From an uncultured Ruminococcus sp. (GTDB taxonomy: Bacteria > Bacillota > Clostridia > Lachnospirales > Lachnospiraceae), in contig CAKRLG010000009.1 in assembly GCA_934359255.1 (NCBI GenBank), positions 21,959 through 85,958 on the forward strand: a DNA stretch of 64,000 bases. The letters run 5' to 3'. This document shows positions 37,759 through 46,517 of the stretch, one piece after another (position 1 is the first letter of the stretch; every line of letters starts with the position of its first letter). A program made the translations under genes and the position numbers. Below the pieces are notes generated by a model that had not been told where the DNA came from, did no database searches, and was given only the letters and a program-made list of their open reading frames with translations.

Positions 37759-38661
37759 ATGAATAGCTTACCTTATCACGAAAGTCACTCTCATGGTGCT
37801 CTCGGTCTTCCGTTTCAGGCATACTCTCAGGAAGATCCCTACGGGCAATATTTTGTGCCATATCACTGGCATGAGGAAGTGGAATTTATATATGTCACCA
37901 AAGGAAGCCTTGTACTTCGTACACAGAATCAGACCCGGATGCTCCTGGAAGGACATATCTACTTTATCAATCCCGGCACACTTCACGGGCTTTTCGGGAA
38001 CAGTCAGTTCTCCCATCATTATGCACTGGTTTTCCGGCTGGATATGCTGAATTTTCTTCAGACAGATTCCTGCCAGACTTCTTATCTGGCGCCTTTGTGC
38101 AACGGGCAATATCTTTTTCCGGACGGTGAAGCACTTGCTCCGAAACTCACTGCTCAGATTGGCACCCTCATAAAAAAAGCAGCCGACGACTACCGAAACT
38201 ACGATACATCGCTGACTGCCGCTCTCTCTATCAAAATCGCGCTGTTACAGATTCTGGAACTGCTGTTTGCCAGCCAGTCCTTCATCCCCGGTGCACAAGC
38301 AGGGGAAACTTCCGGTGATGTGAATCCGTTAAAAGCTGTATTTTCTTATATTGAATCTCATTACGGAGAAAAAATATCTCTGGAAGACCTTGCCGGCACA
38401 ATTCATATGAACCGGAATTATTTCTGCCGTTATTTTAAAGAAAAGGTAGGAAAAACACCCTTTTCCTACCTGAATGAATACCGGGTCAACCAGGCGGCCT
38501 CCCAGCTGTTCTCCACCCGGCTTCCCATCACTGAGATCGCGTTAAATGCCGGTTTCGAAAATATGAGTTATTTTATCCGTCAGTTCAGGCGATGCAAAGG
38601 CTGTACCCCTTCTGCCTACCGGAATACAGAAAACCCCAAGTCTCTGCCGATTCCGTTCTGA
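37759..38661 (+). CDS. AraC-family regulator with cupin sensor domain
   Basis: A 300-residue regulator: an N-terminal cupin-like ligand domain (VPYHWHEEVEFIYVTKGSLVLRT, INPGTLHGLFG) and a C-terminal AraC double helix-turn-helix from about 195 (ISLEDLAGTIHMNRNYFCRYFKEKVGKTPFSYLNEYRV; second helix pair ITEIALNAGFENMSYFIRQFRRCKGCTPSAYR). These proteins usually sense a sugar and activate a neighbouring sugar gene. The divergent malL-type gene is the obvious candidate target. AAAGGA lies 10 nt before the Met. Confidence 0.9.
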   Translation: MNSLPYHESHSHGALGLPFQAYSQEDPYGQYFVPYHWHEEVEFIYVTKGSLVLRTQNQTRMLLEGHIYFINPGTLHGLFGNSQFSHHYALVFRLDMLNFLQTDSCQTSYLAPLCNGQYLFPDGEALAPKLTAQIGTLIKKAADDYRNYDTSLTAALSIKIALLQILELLFASQSFIPGAQAGETSGDVNPLKAVFSYIESHYGEKISLEDLAGTIHMNRNYFCRYFKEKVGKTPFSYLNEYRVNQAASQLFSTRLPITEIALNAGFENMSYFIRQFRRCKGCTPSAYRNTENPKSLPIPF

Positions 38662-38683
38662 CATTCTGTGCTTGTTTTTTCCG

Positions 38684-40036
38684 TCAGACAGCCACCTGTT
38701 TTTTTGTACGGGTTACCCATTGGAACACAATCACAAATAACACACCTTTAACAATGGAAGTCGATGACAGTGCCCACCAGATACCGTTCAGTCCCAGCGA
38801 AGTCCCTCCGAGAATGATCGCCAGCGGTATCCGGGCACTGGTAAAGATAATGCTGATCACACTGCAAAGATGTGTCCTTCCCAGTCCGGAAAGTGCTCCT
38901 ACTGTCGTTGTCTCGATACATAAAAAAGCTTCGCTGAATCCGACGATGATCAGATAATCAACCGCTGTGGCAATCGCTTTCGGCTCATGGAAGAAAATAT
39001 TTGCGATCGGACGCGGAGCACACACAAACAACAGCGTAATGAAAATTCCCCAGATTCCGACTGTCCACTGAGATGCCCGATATCCTTTCTTTACACGCCC
39101 CATCTCTCCCGCACCATAGTTCTGCGCGATAAATGCATTTAACGCGGTGGCAAATCCGTCTGCCGTATTCCAGGATATGGATTCAATCTGTCCTCCCACG
39201 CGCTGCGTGGCGATGGCTTCCGCTCCAAATGCTGATACCATGCGGGTGATTACCATCGATATCACGCAGTATGCCATTCCCTGTATCGCAGTAGGAATTC
39301 CGATTTTGCAGATCCCGTTCAGATATTCTGCCGGAATTTTTGCGAACAGAGTAATACCTTTTAATACATTTTCTTTCTTCTGTTTCACAATTCCAAGAAT
39401 CATGATACTCATAACGATAAACTGTGCCGTTACCGTGGCGATGGCTCCTCCTGCCGCGCCCAGTTTCGGAAGCGGTCCCGGTCCGAGAATCAGGAGCGGA
39501 TCCAGAATCATATTTGTCGCTAATCCGATCAGGTTCGCATAAAACGGCGTTTTCGAATCTCCCTGTGCCGTATAGATACCCGTCAGCGTCACCGATAAGA
39601 ACGAAAAGACGATCAGCCCGCAGGCGATCTTCGTATAAATAAACGCCGACGCATACGCCTCCGGATCTTCCAGTTTGAAAAATCCGATCATCTGTTTTGT
39701 AAAGATCAGTGCAACGATCGCATACAGAATTCCCATAATGGCTGCCAATTGGATCGCCGCCTGCGCATATCCGTGTGCCCGTTTCTTATCGCCTCTTCCG
39801 ACGCACTGTGCCACCTGTACCTGTCCGCCCATTCTTGCCATGGACGCAAACCCCTGCGACAGCCAGGTGAACATACCCCCGACACCGATACCTGCCACTG
39901 CCTTCGAACCGAGCAGTCCGATCCAAGCCATATCGGTAATGTTATATAAAGTCCCCAGAAACGAAGACGCCATGATCGGTATCGCCAGTTTTGTCAGCGT
40001 CTTTAAAATAGGACCCTTTGTCAAATTTCCTTCCAC
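38684..40036 (-). CDS. MATE family efflux transporter (second)
   Basis: A 450-residue MATE exporter with twelve hydrophobic helices. Typical landmarks are PIMASSFLGTLYNITDMAWIGLLG at the N-terminus, GMFTWLSQGFASMARMGGQ, and GAEAIATQRVGGQIESISWNTADGF in the second half. The start codon appears to be GTG (GTGGAAGGAAAT), with AAGGAG 11 nt upstream. It follows the GNAT gene on the same strand after 107 nt and may share its transcript. Substrate unknown. Confidence 0.88.
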   Translation of the reverse strand: MEGNLTKGPILKTLTKLAIPIMASSFLGTLYNITDMAWIGLLGSKAVAGIGVGGMFTWLSQGFASMARMGGQVQVAQCVGRGDKKRAHGYAQAAIQLAAIMGILYAIVALIFTKQMIGFFKLEDPEAYASAFIYTKIACGLIVFSFLSVTLTGIYTAQGDSKTPFYANLIGLATNMILDPLLILGPGPLPKLGAAGGAIATVTAQFIVMSIMILGIVKQKKENVLKGITLFAKIPAEYLNGICKIGIPTAIQGMAYCVISMVITRMVSAFGAEAIATQRVGGQIESISWNTADGFATALNAFIAQNYGAGEMGRVKKGYRASQWTVGIWGIFITLLFVCAPRPIANIFFHEPKAIATAVDYLIIVGFSEAFLCIETTTVGALSGLGRTHLCSVISIIFTSARIPLAIILGGTSLGLNGIWWALSSTSIVKGVLFVIVFQWVTRTKKQVAV

Positions 40037-40143
40037 GTAATTTTTTTCTCCTTACATCATATTTTTCTTTTTGTGCTTTCGCCCACTTTTTGCCCGGACA
40101 GTCGCTTTCTGTTCCGGCATCGTAAGTTTTTCCTCTGTTCCTT

Positions 40144-40746
40144 TTATTTTTCCTCTTGCCACGGTGTCGGATCTTTCTTTAAAAGTTCCGGGAACGGGAT
40201 TATTGCCGGCTGTTTTTTCTGATGCTCGCCGATTATTTTCTCCATCCACACCATATTGTACCAGGTATCAAACTTATACCCGCACTGATAAAATTCTCCC
40301 ACCAGCCGGTATCCCAGATGATGATGAAAATCCATGCTGTTGCGGTCAAGATGTTCATCCGGCACTTCCGGCACACCAATGCATGCATTCAGATTTGTGA
40401 TATTCTGCTTTTTCAACACCTGTTCCAGTGCCGCATACATCTTCTTTCCAAGTCCTCTCTTTTTCTGGTCTTCCCGGATATAGATCGTCGTCTCTACCGC
40501 CCAGTCGTAAGCAGCTCGTTCATTAAAAGCTCCGGCATATGCGTACCCCAGCATCTCCCCCTTTTCTTCCAGTACCAGATATGGGTACTTTGTCAGAATA
40601 TGACGGATCCGTCCGGCAAATTCTTCCTCCGACGGTATTTCATATTCGAATGTGATCGCTGTTTTCTCCACATACGGCGCATAGATCTCCAGAAGTCCTT
40701 TTGCGTCTTCCGGCTTTGCCACCCGGATCATCGGCTCTTCTTTCAT
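40144..40746 (-). CDS. GNAT N-acetyltransferase, phosphinothricin acetyltransferase type
   Basis: A 200-residue GNAT: MIRVAKPEDAKGLLEIYAPYVEKTAITFEYEIPS at the start, GYAYAGAFNERAAYDWAVETTIYI, then the acetyl-CoA loop EDQKKRGLGKKMYAAL (Q/RxxGxG/A type) and a C-terminal LGYRLVGEF block. This arrangement resembles the Pat/MnaT group, which acetylates phosphinothricin- or methionine-sulfone-like amines. GGAG precedes the Met at 40746. The C-terminal 25 residues extend past the usual domain. Confidence 0.88.
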   Translation of the reverse strand: MKEEPMIRVAKPEDAKGLLEIYAPYVEKTAITFEYEIPSEEEFAGRIRHILTKYPYLVLEEKGEMLGYAYAGAFNERAAYDWAVETTIYIREDQKKRGLGKKMYAALEQVLKKQNITNLNACIGVPEVPDEHLDRNSMDFHHHLGYRLVGEFYQCGYKFDTWYNMVWMEKIIGEHQKKQPAIIPFPELLKKDPTPWQEEK

Positions 40747-40951
40747 GCTACCCCTCTCCTTTTTCAAACATATGTTTTATCTTACCATTCCACCGCCCGA
40801 TATGCAATGCCAATCCGTTTTTCAGCCGTTTTTTCTTATTCTAATAAATTTTATGATAACCGATAGAATTTTTTTATCATACCGCAAATAATACGAATTA
40901 GTTCTTGGTATGCTTTTGTTATATAATTAACACATACATGATACCCAGAGT

Positions 40952-41046
40952 CAAAAGGTCGGAAGTCTGACGCAAGCTTGCTTACAGGAAGATTTCTGAC
41001 CTTGGGGCTCACCAAAAACATGAACAGGGCAAAACACTTTTTGCCC
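40952..41046 (+). promoter_or_regulatory. Two-hairpin leader of the first flavin reductase gene
   Basis: Hairpin A: AAGGTCGGAAGTC (40955-40967) pairs with GATTTCTGACCTT (40991-41003) using two G-U pairs, with CAAGCTTG in the loop. Hairpin B: GGGCAAAA-cac-TTTTTGCCC (41027-41046). Both lie within 130 nt of the start, upstream of the GGGAGG site. TATAAT at 40922-ish upstream may be the -10. No known riboswitch is recognised. Confidence 0.5.
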
Positions 41047-41079
41047 CATTACCTACAAAAATCTCAGGGAGGTTTCTTT

Positions 41080-43080
41080 ATGAAAAGTAATTACCAGCAT
41101 ATCTTCACACCATTAACTGTGAAAAATATGACCATCAAGAACCGTATCACCATGATGCCGATGGGTACCAACTACGGGGAACAGAACGGTGAAATGAGTT
41201 TTCTTCATATTAACTATTACGAGCAGCGTGCCAAAGGCGGTACCGGTCTGATCATCGTGGAAAATGCCAGTGTAGACTCTCCGCAGGGTTCCAACGGTAC
41301 TACCCAGCTTCGTATCGATCATGACAATTATCTGCCTCGTCTGTTCAAGTTCTGTGAAAATATTCACAGATACGGAACCTGCGTTGCCATCCAGATCAAC
41401 CATGCCGGAGCTTCCGCAGTATCATCCCGTATCAACATGCAGCCGGTATCCGCATCAGATGTACCAACTAAGGACGGCGGTGATATCCCGCGTCCACTGA
41501 CCAAAGAAGAGATCCTTGATATCGTGAAAAAATACGGACAGGCTGCAAAACGTGCACAGATCGCAGGATTTGACGCAGTAGAGATCCATGCAGGACACTC
41601 TTACCTGATCAGCCAGTTCCTCTCTCCTACCACCAACAAACGTACCGATGAATTCGGCGGTTCCGTAGAGAACAGAACACGTTTCTGCCGTATGGTCATC
41701 GAGGAAGTAAGAAAACAGGTAGGACCTTTCTTCCCGATCCTGCTGCGTCTGAGTGCTGACGAGATGGTAGAAGGCGGAAACACCCTGGAAGACACGCTGG
41801 AATATCTGGAATATGTACAGAAAGAAGTGGATATCTTTGACGTATCCTGTGGTCTGAACAGTTCCATCCAGTACCAGATTGATGCCAATTATATGAAAGA
41901 CGGATGGCGTTCCTACATGCCAAGAGCTGTCAAAGAAAAATTCGGCAAACCATGTATTTCCATGGGAAATATCCGTGATCCGAAAGTGGCTGAAAAGATC
42001 CTGGCTGACGGTGATGCAGATCTGATCGGTATGGGTCGTGGACTGATCGCGGATCCGGAATGGGTAAATAAAGTTGCAACCGGTCACGAATGTGATATCC
42101 GTAAATGTATCTCCTGTAACATCGGATGTGCCGGAAACCGTATCGGCTTCAACCGCCCGATCCGTTGTACCGTCAACCCGTCCGTACTGGAAGGCGATAC
42201 CTACAAATCCCAAAAAGTCAATAAAAACTGTAACGTAGTTGTGATCGGTGGAGGTACCGCAGGTCTGGAAGCTGCCTGTACAGCCGCTGAGGTAGGATGT
42301 AACACCTTCCTTCTGGAAGAAAAAGAGACTCTGGGCGGTCTGGCTGCTGAGATCTCCAAGATCCCGGCAAAGAAACGTCTGGCTGATTTCCCGCACTATC
42401 TGGAACACCGTGCAGCCGGTCTGGATAATCTGTATATCTTTACCGGAACCCAGGCAACACCGGAAAATATCCGCAAGTTCCATCCGAACCTGATCGTCAA
42501 TGCTACCGGCTCCGGCCCTCTGCTTCCTCCGATCAATGGTCTGATGGATAATATTGACAAAGAAGGCGGAAATGTTTATTCTATCTTAGGTATGATCAAT
42601 CATATCAACGATTTCCCCCAGGATCTGGAGGGCAAAAAGATAGCTGTTATCGGTGGCGGTGCCGTAGGTCTGGATGTTGTGGAATTCTTTGCGGCACGCA
42701 AAGCAGATATCTCTATCGTTGAAATGATGGATCAGATTGGCCGTGATTTGGATCCGGTAACCAAAAACGATATGAAATGTCAGATGAAAGCTCACGGTGT
42801 ACACCAGCTTACCAAAACTGCTCTTCTGGAAGTAAAAGAGCATTCCTTCCTGGTAAAAGGAAGTGAGGGAGCGTACGAACTTCCTTTCGATTACGGATTC
42901 GTATGTCTGGGAATGAGAGCCAAAGGTCAGCTGTATCCGCAGCTTCTGGAGGCTTTCGCCGATGACGATGTGGAAATCATCAACATCGGTGACAGCCAGA
43001 GAGCCCGCCGTATCATTGACGGAACCATGGAAGGAAGAAACATCCTGTACCATCTGACTCAGAGAGGTTATCTGGATTAA
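41080..43080 (+). CDS. Old Yellow Enzyme-type NADH:flavin oxidoreductase with Fe-S and FAD domains
   Basis: A 666-residue three-part reductase like 2,4-dienoyl-CoA reductase, 2-enoate reductase and BaiCD/BaiH. An FMN TIM barrel (1-330) carries IHAGHSYLISQFLSP, with the likely proton donor Tyr175. The [4Fe-4S] motif is Cys343-x2-Cys346-x3-Cys350-x12-Cys363. FAD/NAD domains begin at NVVVIGGGTAGLEAA (about 385) and IAVIGGGAVGLDVVEFF (about 525). The Met at 41080 has GGGAGG 7 nt upstream. Such enzymes reduce activated C=C bonds. Directly followed by a shikimate dehydrogenase and a dehydroquinase, so I infer an unsaturated cyclohexene carboxylate substrate. Confidence 0.9.
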   Translation: MKSNYQHIFTPLTVKNMTIKNRITMMPMGTNYGEQNGEMSFLHINYYEQRAKGGTGLIIVENASVDSPQGSNGTTQLRIDHDNYLPRLFKFCENIHRYGTCVAIQINHAGASAVSSRINMQPVSASDVPTKDGGDIPRPLTKEEILDIVKKYGQAAKRAQIAGFDAVEIHAGHSYLISQFLSPTTNKRTDEFGGSVENRTRFCRMVIEEVRKQVGPFFPILLRLSADEMVEGGNTLEDTLEYLEYVQKEVDIFDVSCGLNSSIQYQIDANYMKDGWRSYMPRAVKEKFGKPCISMGNIRDPKVAEKILADGDADLIGMGRGLIADPEWVNKVATGHECDIRKCISCNIGCAGNRIGFNRPIRCTVNPSVLEGDTYKSQKVNKNCNVVVIGGGTAGLEAACTAAEVGCNTFLLEEKETLGGLAAEISKIPAKKRLADFPHYLEHRAAGLDNLYIFTGTQATPENIRKFHPNLIVNATGSGPLLPPINGLMDNIDKEGGNVYSILGMINHINDFPQDLEGKKIAVIGGGAVGLDVVEFFAARKADISIVEMMDQIGRDLDPVTKNDMKCQMKAHGVHQLTKTALLEVKEHSFLVKGSEGAYELPFDYGFVCLGMRAKGQLYPQLLEAFADDDVEIINIGDSQRARRIIDGTMEGRNILYHLTQRGYLD

Positions 43081-43146
43081 TTCATATTTTTCATAACCAT
43101 CCTATATCGGTGGATCTATCCGCCGATATTGATGATAAAAAAAGCG

Positions 43147-43183
43147 TAATTGTTCCGTGCTTGCACAGTTTTGAATAATTACA
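43147..43183. repeat. Candidate short relative of the GTAACTGTTCAG repeat
   Basis: GTAATTGTTC (43147) and GAATAATTAC (ending 43183) are imperfect inverted ends around CGTGCTTGCACAG. About 20 of the first 27 bases agree with the end of the long repeat family. A separate hairpin TATCGGTGGA/TCCGCCGATA lies just upstream (43105-43128). Both fill the gap between the flavin reductase and aroE-like gene. Confidence 0.4.
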
Positions 43184-43200
43184 GGAAAGGACAAAAAATC

Positions 43201-44076
43201 ATGGCAGAAAGAATCACAGGACACACAGAACTTATCGGACTGATGGCTTACCCTATTCGTCACTCCAGCTCACCGGCAATGCAGAACGAAGCATTTGCAA
43301 AATTAGGATATGACTATGCATATCTGGCATTCGAAGTTGGTGCCGACGAGATCGAAGACGCAGTAAAAGCCATCCGTACTCTTAAAATGAGAGGATCCAA
43401 CGTATCCATGCCAAACAAAACACTGGTAGGACAGTATCTTGACGAACTGTCACCGGCAGCAGAACTTTGCGGTGCTGTAAACACCATCGTCAATGATAAC
43501 GGTCATCTGACCGGCCATATCACAGACGGTATCGGTTTTATGCAGGCTCTGAAAGACAACGATATCGATGTGATCGGCAAAAAGATGACCATCGTAGGTG
43601 CCGGCGGTGCTGCTACAGCCATCGAAATCCAGGCAGCTCTGGACGGTGTTGCAGAGATCGTAATCTTCAACCGTAAAGATGAATTCTGGGATCGTGCAGT
43701 ATCTACTGTAGAAAAGATCAATACCAGAACTTCTTCTCATGCAGTTCTCTACGATCTGGCAGAACTTGACAAACTGAAAGAGGAAATGAACGACAGCTAC
43801 CTGTTCGTCAACGCTACCGGTGTTGGTATGAAACCACTGGAAGGACAGTCCGTAGTACCGGACAAATCTTACTTCCGTCCGGAGCTGATCGTTGTTGATG
43901 TTCCTTATTCTCCACTGGAGACAAAGATGCGTTCCATGGCAAAAGAAGTTGGATGCAAGACCATGAACGGTCTGGGCATGATGCTGTTCCAGGGATCTGC
44001 TGCTTTCGAGCTGTGGACCGGCGAACCGATGCCTATCGAACACATGAAAGAAGTTCTGAACATCAAATACGACTAA
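43201..44076 (+). CDS. Shikimate/quinate dehydrogenase (YdiB-like AroE family)
   Basis: A 291-residue NAD(P)-dependent dehydrogenase that interconverts 3-dehydroshikimate and shikimate and, for some members, 3-dehydroquinate and quinate. The substrate domain has PIRHSSSPAMQNEAF, the catalytic lysine in NVSMPNKTLV, AVNTIV and the aspartate in HITDGIGF. The nucleotide-binding part has TIVGAGGAATAI. The SMPNK motif resembles YdiB, the quinate/shikimate enzyme, more than biosynthetic AroE (usually PxK with another residue). AGGAAAGG precedes the Met at 43201. It sits between a flavin reductase and aroD. Confidence 0.88.
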   Translation: MAERITGHTELIGLMAYPIRHSSSPAMQNEAFAKLGYDYAYLAFEVGADEIEDAVKAIRTLKMRGSNVSMPNKTLVGQYLDELSPAAELCGAVNTIVNDNGHLTGHITDGIGFMQALKDNDIDVIGKKMTIVGAGGAATAIEIQAALDGVAEIVIFNRKDEFWDRAVSTVEKINTRTSSHAVLYDLAELDKLKEEMNDSYLFVNATGVGMKPLEGQSVVPDKSYFRPELIVVDVPYSPLETKMRSMAKEVGCKTMNGLGMMLFQGSAAFELWTGEPMPIEHMKEVLNIKYD

Positions 44077-44110
44077 AATGTAAAAACGGTTTTCGAGAAA
44101 GGAAAACACT

Positions 44111-44872
44111 ATGAATACTGTAAAAGTAAGAAACATTACCATCGGCGAAGGCAGACCGAAGATTTGTGTTCCGATCGTTGGTAAAACCCGCGAGGAAATT
44201 CTCAAAGAAGCAGCTACCTTTTCCTCACTGCCTGTAGATGTTGCAGAGTGGCGTGTGGACTGGTACGATGATGTCTTCGATATTGAGGAAGTTCTGACCA
44301 CTGCAAAGCAGCTGAACGAAGCTCTGGGCGAAATTCCGGTACTCTTCACCTTCCGAACCTCCAAGGAAGGCGGAGAAAAAGAAATTTCACCGGAACAGTA
44401 TGCACAGTTAAACAAAGCCATAGCGGAAAGCGGCTATGTGGATCTGGTGGATGTGGAAGCATTTACCGGGGATGAGATTGTGACCTCCATCATTTCTTAT
44501 GCCCATGCAAATGGCATAAAAGTCATTGCTTCCAACCATGACTTTGCAAAAACTCCTGAGAAAGACGAGATTGTTCGCCGTCTCAGAAAAATGCAGACCC
44601 TCGGCGCAGACATTCCTAAGATTGCTCTGATGCCAACCTGCAAAAAAGACGTTCTGACACTTTTAGAAGCCACTCTGGAAATGTCAGAACAGTACGCAGA
44701 CCGCCCGATCATCACCATGTCTATGGCCGGAACGGGTGTTGTAAGCCGTCTGACCGGTGAGACCTTTGGTTCCGCACTGACCTTCGGTGCCGCTTCCAAA
44801 GCTTCTGCACCTGGACAGATCGGTGTTCATGAATTGAAACATGTTCTGGACATCATTCACAAAAGTCTGTAA
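44111..44872 (+). CDS. aroD: Type I 3-dehydroquinate dehydratase AroD
   Basis: Reversible Schiff-base enzyme that converts 3-dehydroquinate to 3-dehydroshikimate; type I enzymes serve both synthesis and quinate breakdown. It is 253 residues, a TIM barrel with VAEWRVDWYDDVFD, LFTFRTSKEGGE, the catalytic His in ASNHDF, the Schiff-base Lys in DIPKIALMPT, and the C-terminal SALTFGAASKASAPGQI. It lies 34 nt after the dehydrogenase and ends at a strong terminator, closing the three-gene plus-strand unit. Confidence 0.95.
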   Translation: MNTVKVRNITIGEGRPKICVPIVGKTREEILKEAATFSSLPVDVAEWRVDWYDDVFDIEEVLTTAKQLNEALGEIPVLFTFRTSKEGGEKEISPEQYAQLNKAIAESGYVDLVDVEAFTGDEIVTSIISYAHANGIKVIASNHDFAKTPEKDEIVRRLRKMQTLGADIPKIALMPTCKKDVLTLLEATLEMSEQYADRPIITMSMAGTGVVSRLTGETFGSALTFGAASKASAPGQIGVHELKHVLDIIHKSL

Positions 44873-44944
44873 TGTAGAGACTCACAAAGCTTTAAAAACA
44901 TAATTTCAAATTCCTACTTATTTCATAACCCTTTTATATACTAA

Positions 44945-44990
44945 AGAAGACCTGCGGTAATTTCCCCTTACCGCAGGTCTTCTCTTATAT
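44945..44990. terminator. Bidirectional terminator after aroD
   Basis: A perfect 16-bp stem (AGAAGACCTGCGGTAA at 44945-44960, complement at 44968-44983) with a 7-nt loop lies between the convergent aroD and permease genes. Confidence 0.85.
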
Positions 44991-45010
44991 TCTGTTATCT
45001 GTATTTTGCT

Positions 45011-46387
45011 TTACTCTTCTGTGCTCTCAATTTCTTTCTGTCCCGGTTTCCAGTTAGACAGCAGCAGGTTCAGTCCAAATCCCACGCCAAGCGCCCACGC
45101 GGATGCCCAGGCGGTACCCTGGGTGGCCAAAACCGCAGCCATCACTCCACCGATCATCTTATCCCGGTCGGTTTTACAGTAATCCATACCGATTCTCGCG
45201 CAGACAAATGCCTGAAACAACAGTGTGATCGAAGATCCCACACCGAAGATCGGCCTAAAAAAGCTTACCACCGGTATGATCATAACACTCAGAAATGTTG
45301 CCAGACGGAAGGATGCCATACCTCCCAGAAGAGATTTCATCGCTTTTTTTCCTTCCTGATAGCGAATAGATACCGATACTGTCATACCAACCCATAACGG
45401 ACCGGAAAGGGGCGGAAACGGTGCAAAGATCGCCAGCAGCACATTCCGTAATCCGCTGACCATGTTGGAACGGCTGGAGTTAAAATCAATGTACTCATCA
45501 TCTCTGGACTGGCGTGCTTCCGTCACTAACGTCTCCGTGGTAACAAAATCGCCAAACGCGATCACATAACTCACCAGTGCCAGCGGCAGTGCTTTGATAA
45601 ACATGGAAACCGGCGGGATTCCCACACCAAAGATGCTGACTTCCGATAACATTCTCGAGAACTCCGGAATCTTAATAAAAGTTCCGATTTCCAGTCCCGG
45701 CATATCCAGCTCACCCATGAGCAGTCCGACGATCATCGCCAGCAGATACGGGAATAGATTGCCATAGCGCGCGACCAGATCCAGAAATCTGGATTGTTTT
45801 CTTTTCTCCTGGTACTTATCGGAAAAACTGATCAGAAGCAGCAATCCCACGCCTGCTACGATCGCGATCGGATATTTGTGCATATTGCCTCCCTCTCCGA
45901 TCTGTCCCGCCATAACAGTGATCGGTGCTGCAAGCAGGATGCCGCCCTTTACCGATGCCGGAACCGCATGGACAAACTTATCTGCCAGCTTCGTGATCCC
46001 CATAAACAAAAAGACCAGTCCCACCAGCAGCTGCAGCGCGATCATTGCCTGGATCCGCTCTTTTCCCATCGGAAATCCTTCCAGAAAAACAATCGTTAAC
46101 GGAAGTGTCGGCGTGATCCATCCCGGAACCACCGGGTCTCCCAGCAGACTGTGAAGCAGATACAGCATGGTCTCCAGAATCACACAGCTCCACGCCAGCT
46201 CATATGGAAGCCCAAGATATTGTTCCAGATAGGGAACCGCACTCAGTGCCGTAACGCCGAGAATCAGTCCCTGAATAAATTCTACAGATTCTATTTTGTA
46301 ATGAATAAACGGCAGTCGAACCTGAAACGGTCCGAATGGAATATAGGACAATTCATTTTCCCTTCTTTGTCGCTTTGCATGTGCCAT
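45011..46387 (-). CDS. NCS2/SulP-like membrane permease
   Basis: A 458-residue protein with about twelve or more hydrophobic segments, alternating with small polar loops. Landmarks include GLPYELAWSCVILETMLYLLHSLLGDPVVPGWITPTLP and SYVIAFGDFVTTETLV, which recall nucleobase-cation symporter-2 and related permeases. The substrate cannot be read from sequence. It is transcribed alone: a terminator separates it from the upstream MFS gene and it converges on aroD. Its position inside the shikimate cluster makes an organic-acid substrate possible, but purine/pyrimidine transport is equally allowed by family. Confidence 0.72.
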   Translation of the reverse strand: MAHAKRQRRENELSYIPFGPFQVRLPFIHYKIESVEFIQGLILGVTALSAVPYLEQYLGLPYELAWSCVILETMLYLLHSLLGDPVVPGWITPTLPLTIVFLEGFPMGKERIQAMIALQLLVGLVFLFMGITKLADKFVHAVPASVKGGILLAAPITVMAGQIGEGGNMHKYPIAIVAGVGLLLLISFSDKYQEKRKQSRFLDLVARYGNLFPYLLAMIVGLLMGELDMPGLEIGTFIKIPEFSRMLSEVSIFGVGIPPVSMFIKALPLALVSYVIAFGDFVTTETLVTEARQSRDDEYIDFNSSRSNMVSGLRNVLLAIFAPFPPLSGPLWVGMTVSVSIRYQEGKKAMKSLLGGMASFRLATFLSVMIIPVVSFFRPIFGVGSSITLLFQAFVCARIGMDYCKTDRDKMIGGVMAAVLATQGTAWASAWALGVGFGLNLLLSNWKPGQKEIESTEE

Positions 46388-46443
46388 AAAAATTCTCCAT
46401 TTCTCAATTCTTATTTTGTTAATTTTTAGACAATTCCTGTCAG

Positions 46444-46495
46444 AAAAAATCCGGTCGATATTCGTTCAGGTATAAATCTGGGAAGATCGACCGGA
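46444..46495 (-). terminator. Terminator of the MFS-aroE-flavin reductase operon
   Basis: TCCGGTCGAT (46450-46459) pairs with ATCGACCGGA (46486-46495); on the minus strand T6 follows. It ends the operon running from 51411 to 46518 before the permease gene. Confidence 0.8.
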
Positions 46496-46517
46496 AATTA
46501 TTTTACACTTTGAATTC

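Noticed and set aside
40052..40120. Possible 22-residue basic peptide between the GNAT and MATE genes
   Set aside because: Ends MPEQ..KKKNMM with a weak ribosome-binding site; may only be spacer sequence, so it was not called as a gene.
41455..42483. 342-codon antisense frame inside the first flavin reductase
   Set aside because: Complete overlap with the FMN/Fe-S region whose motifs are all intact on the plus strand.
43450..44421. 323-codon antisense frame across aroE-like and aroD
   Set aside because: Spans two well-supported genes on the plus strand and has no start signals.
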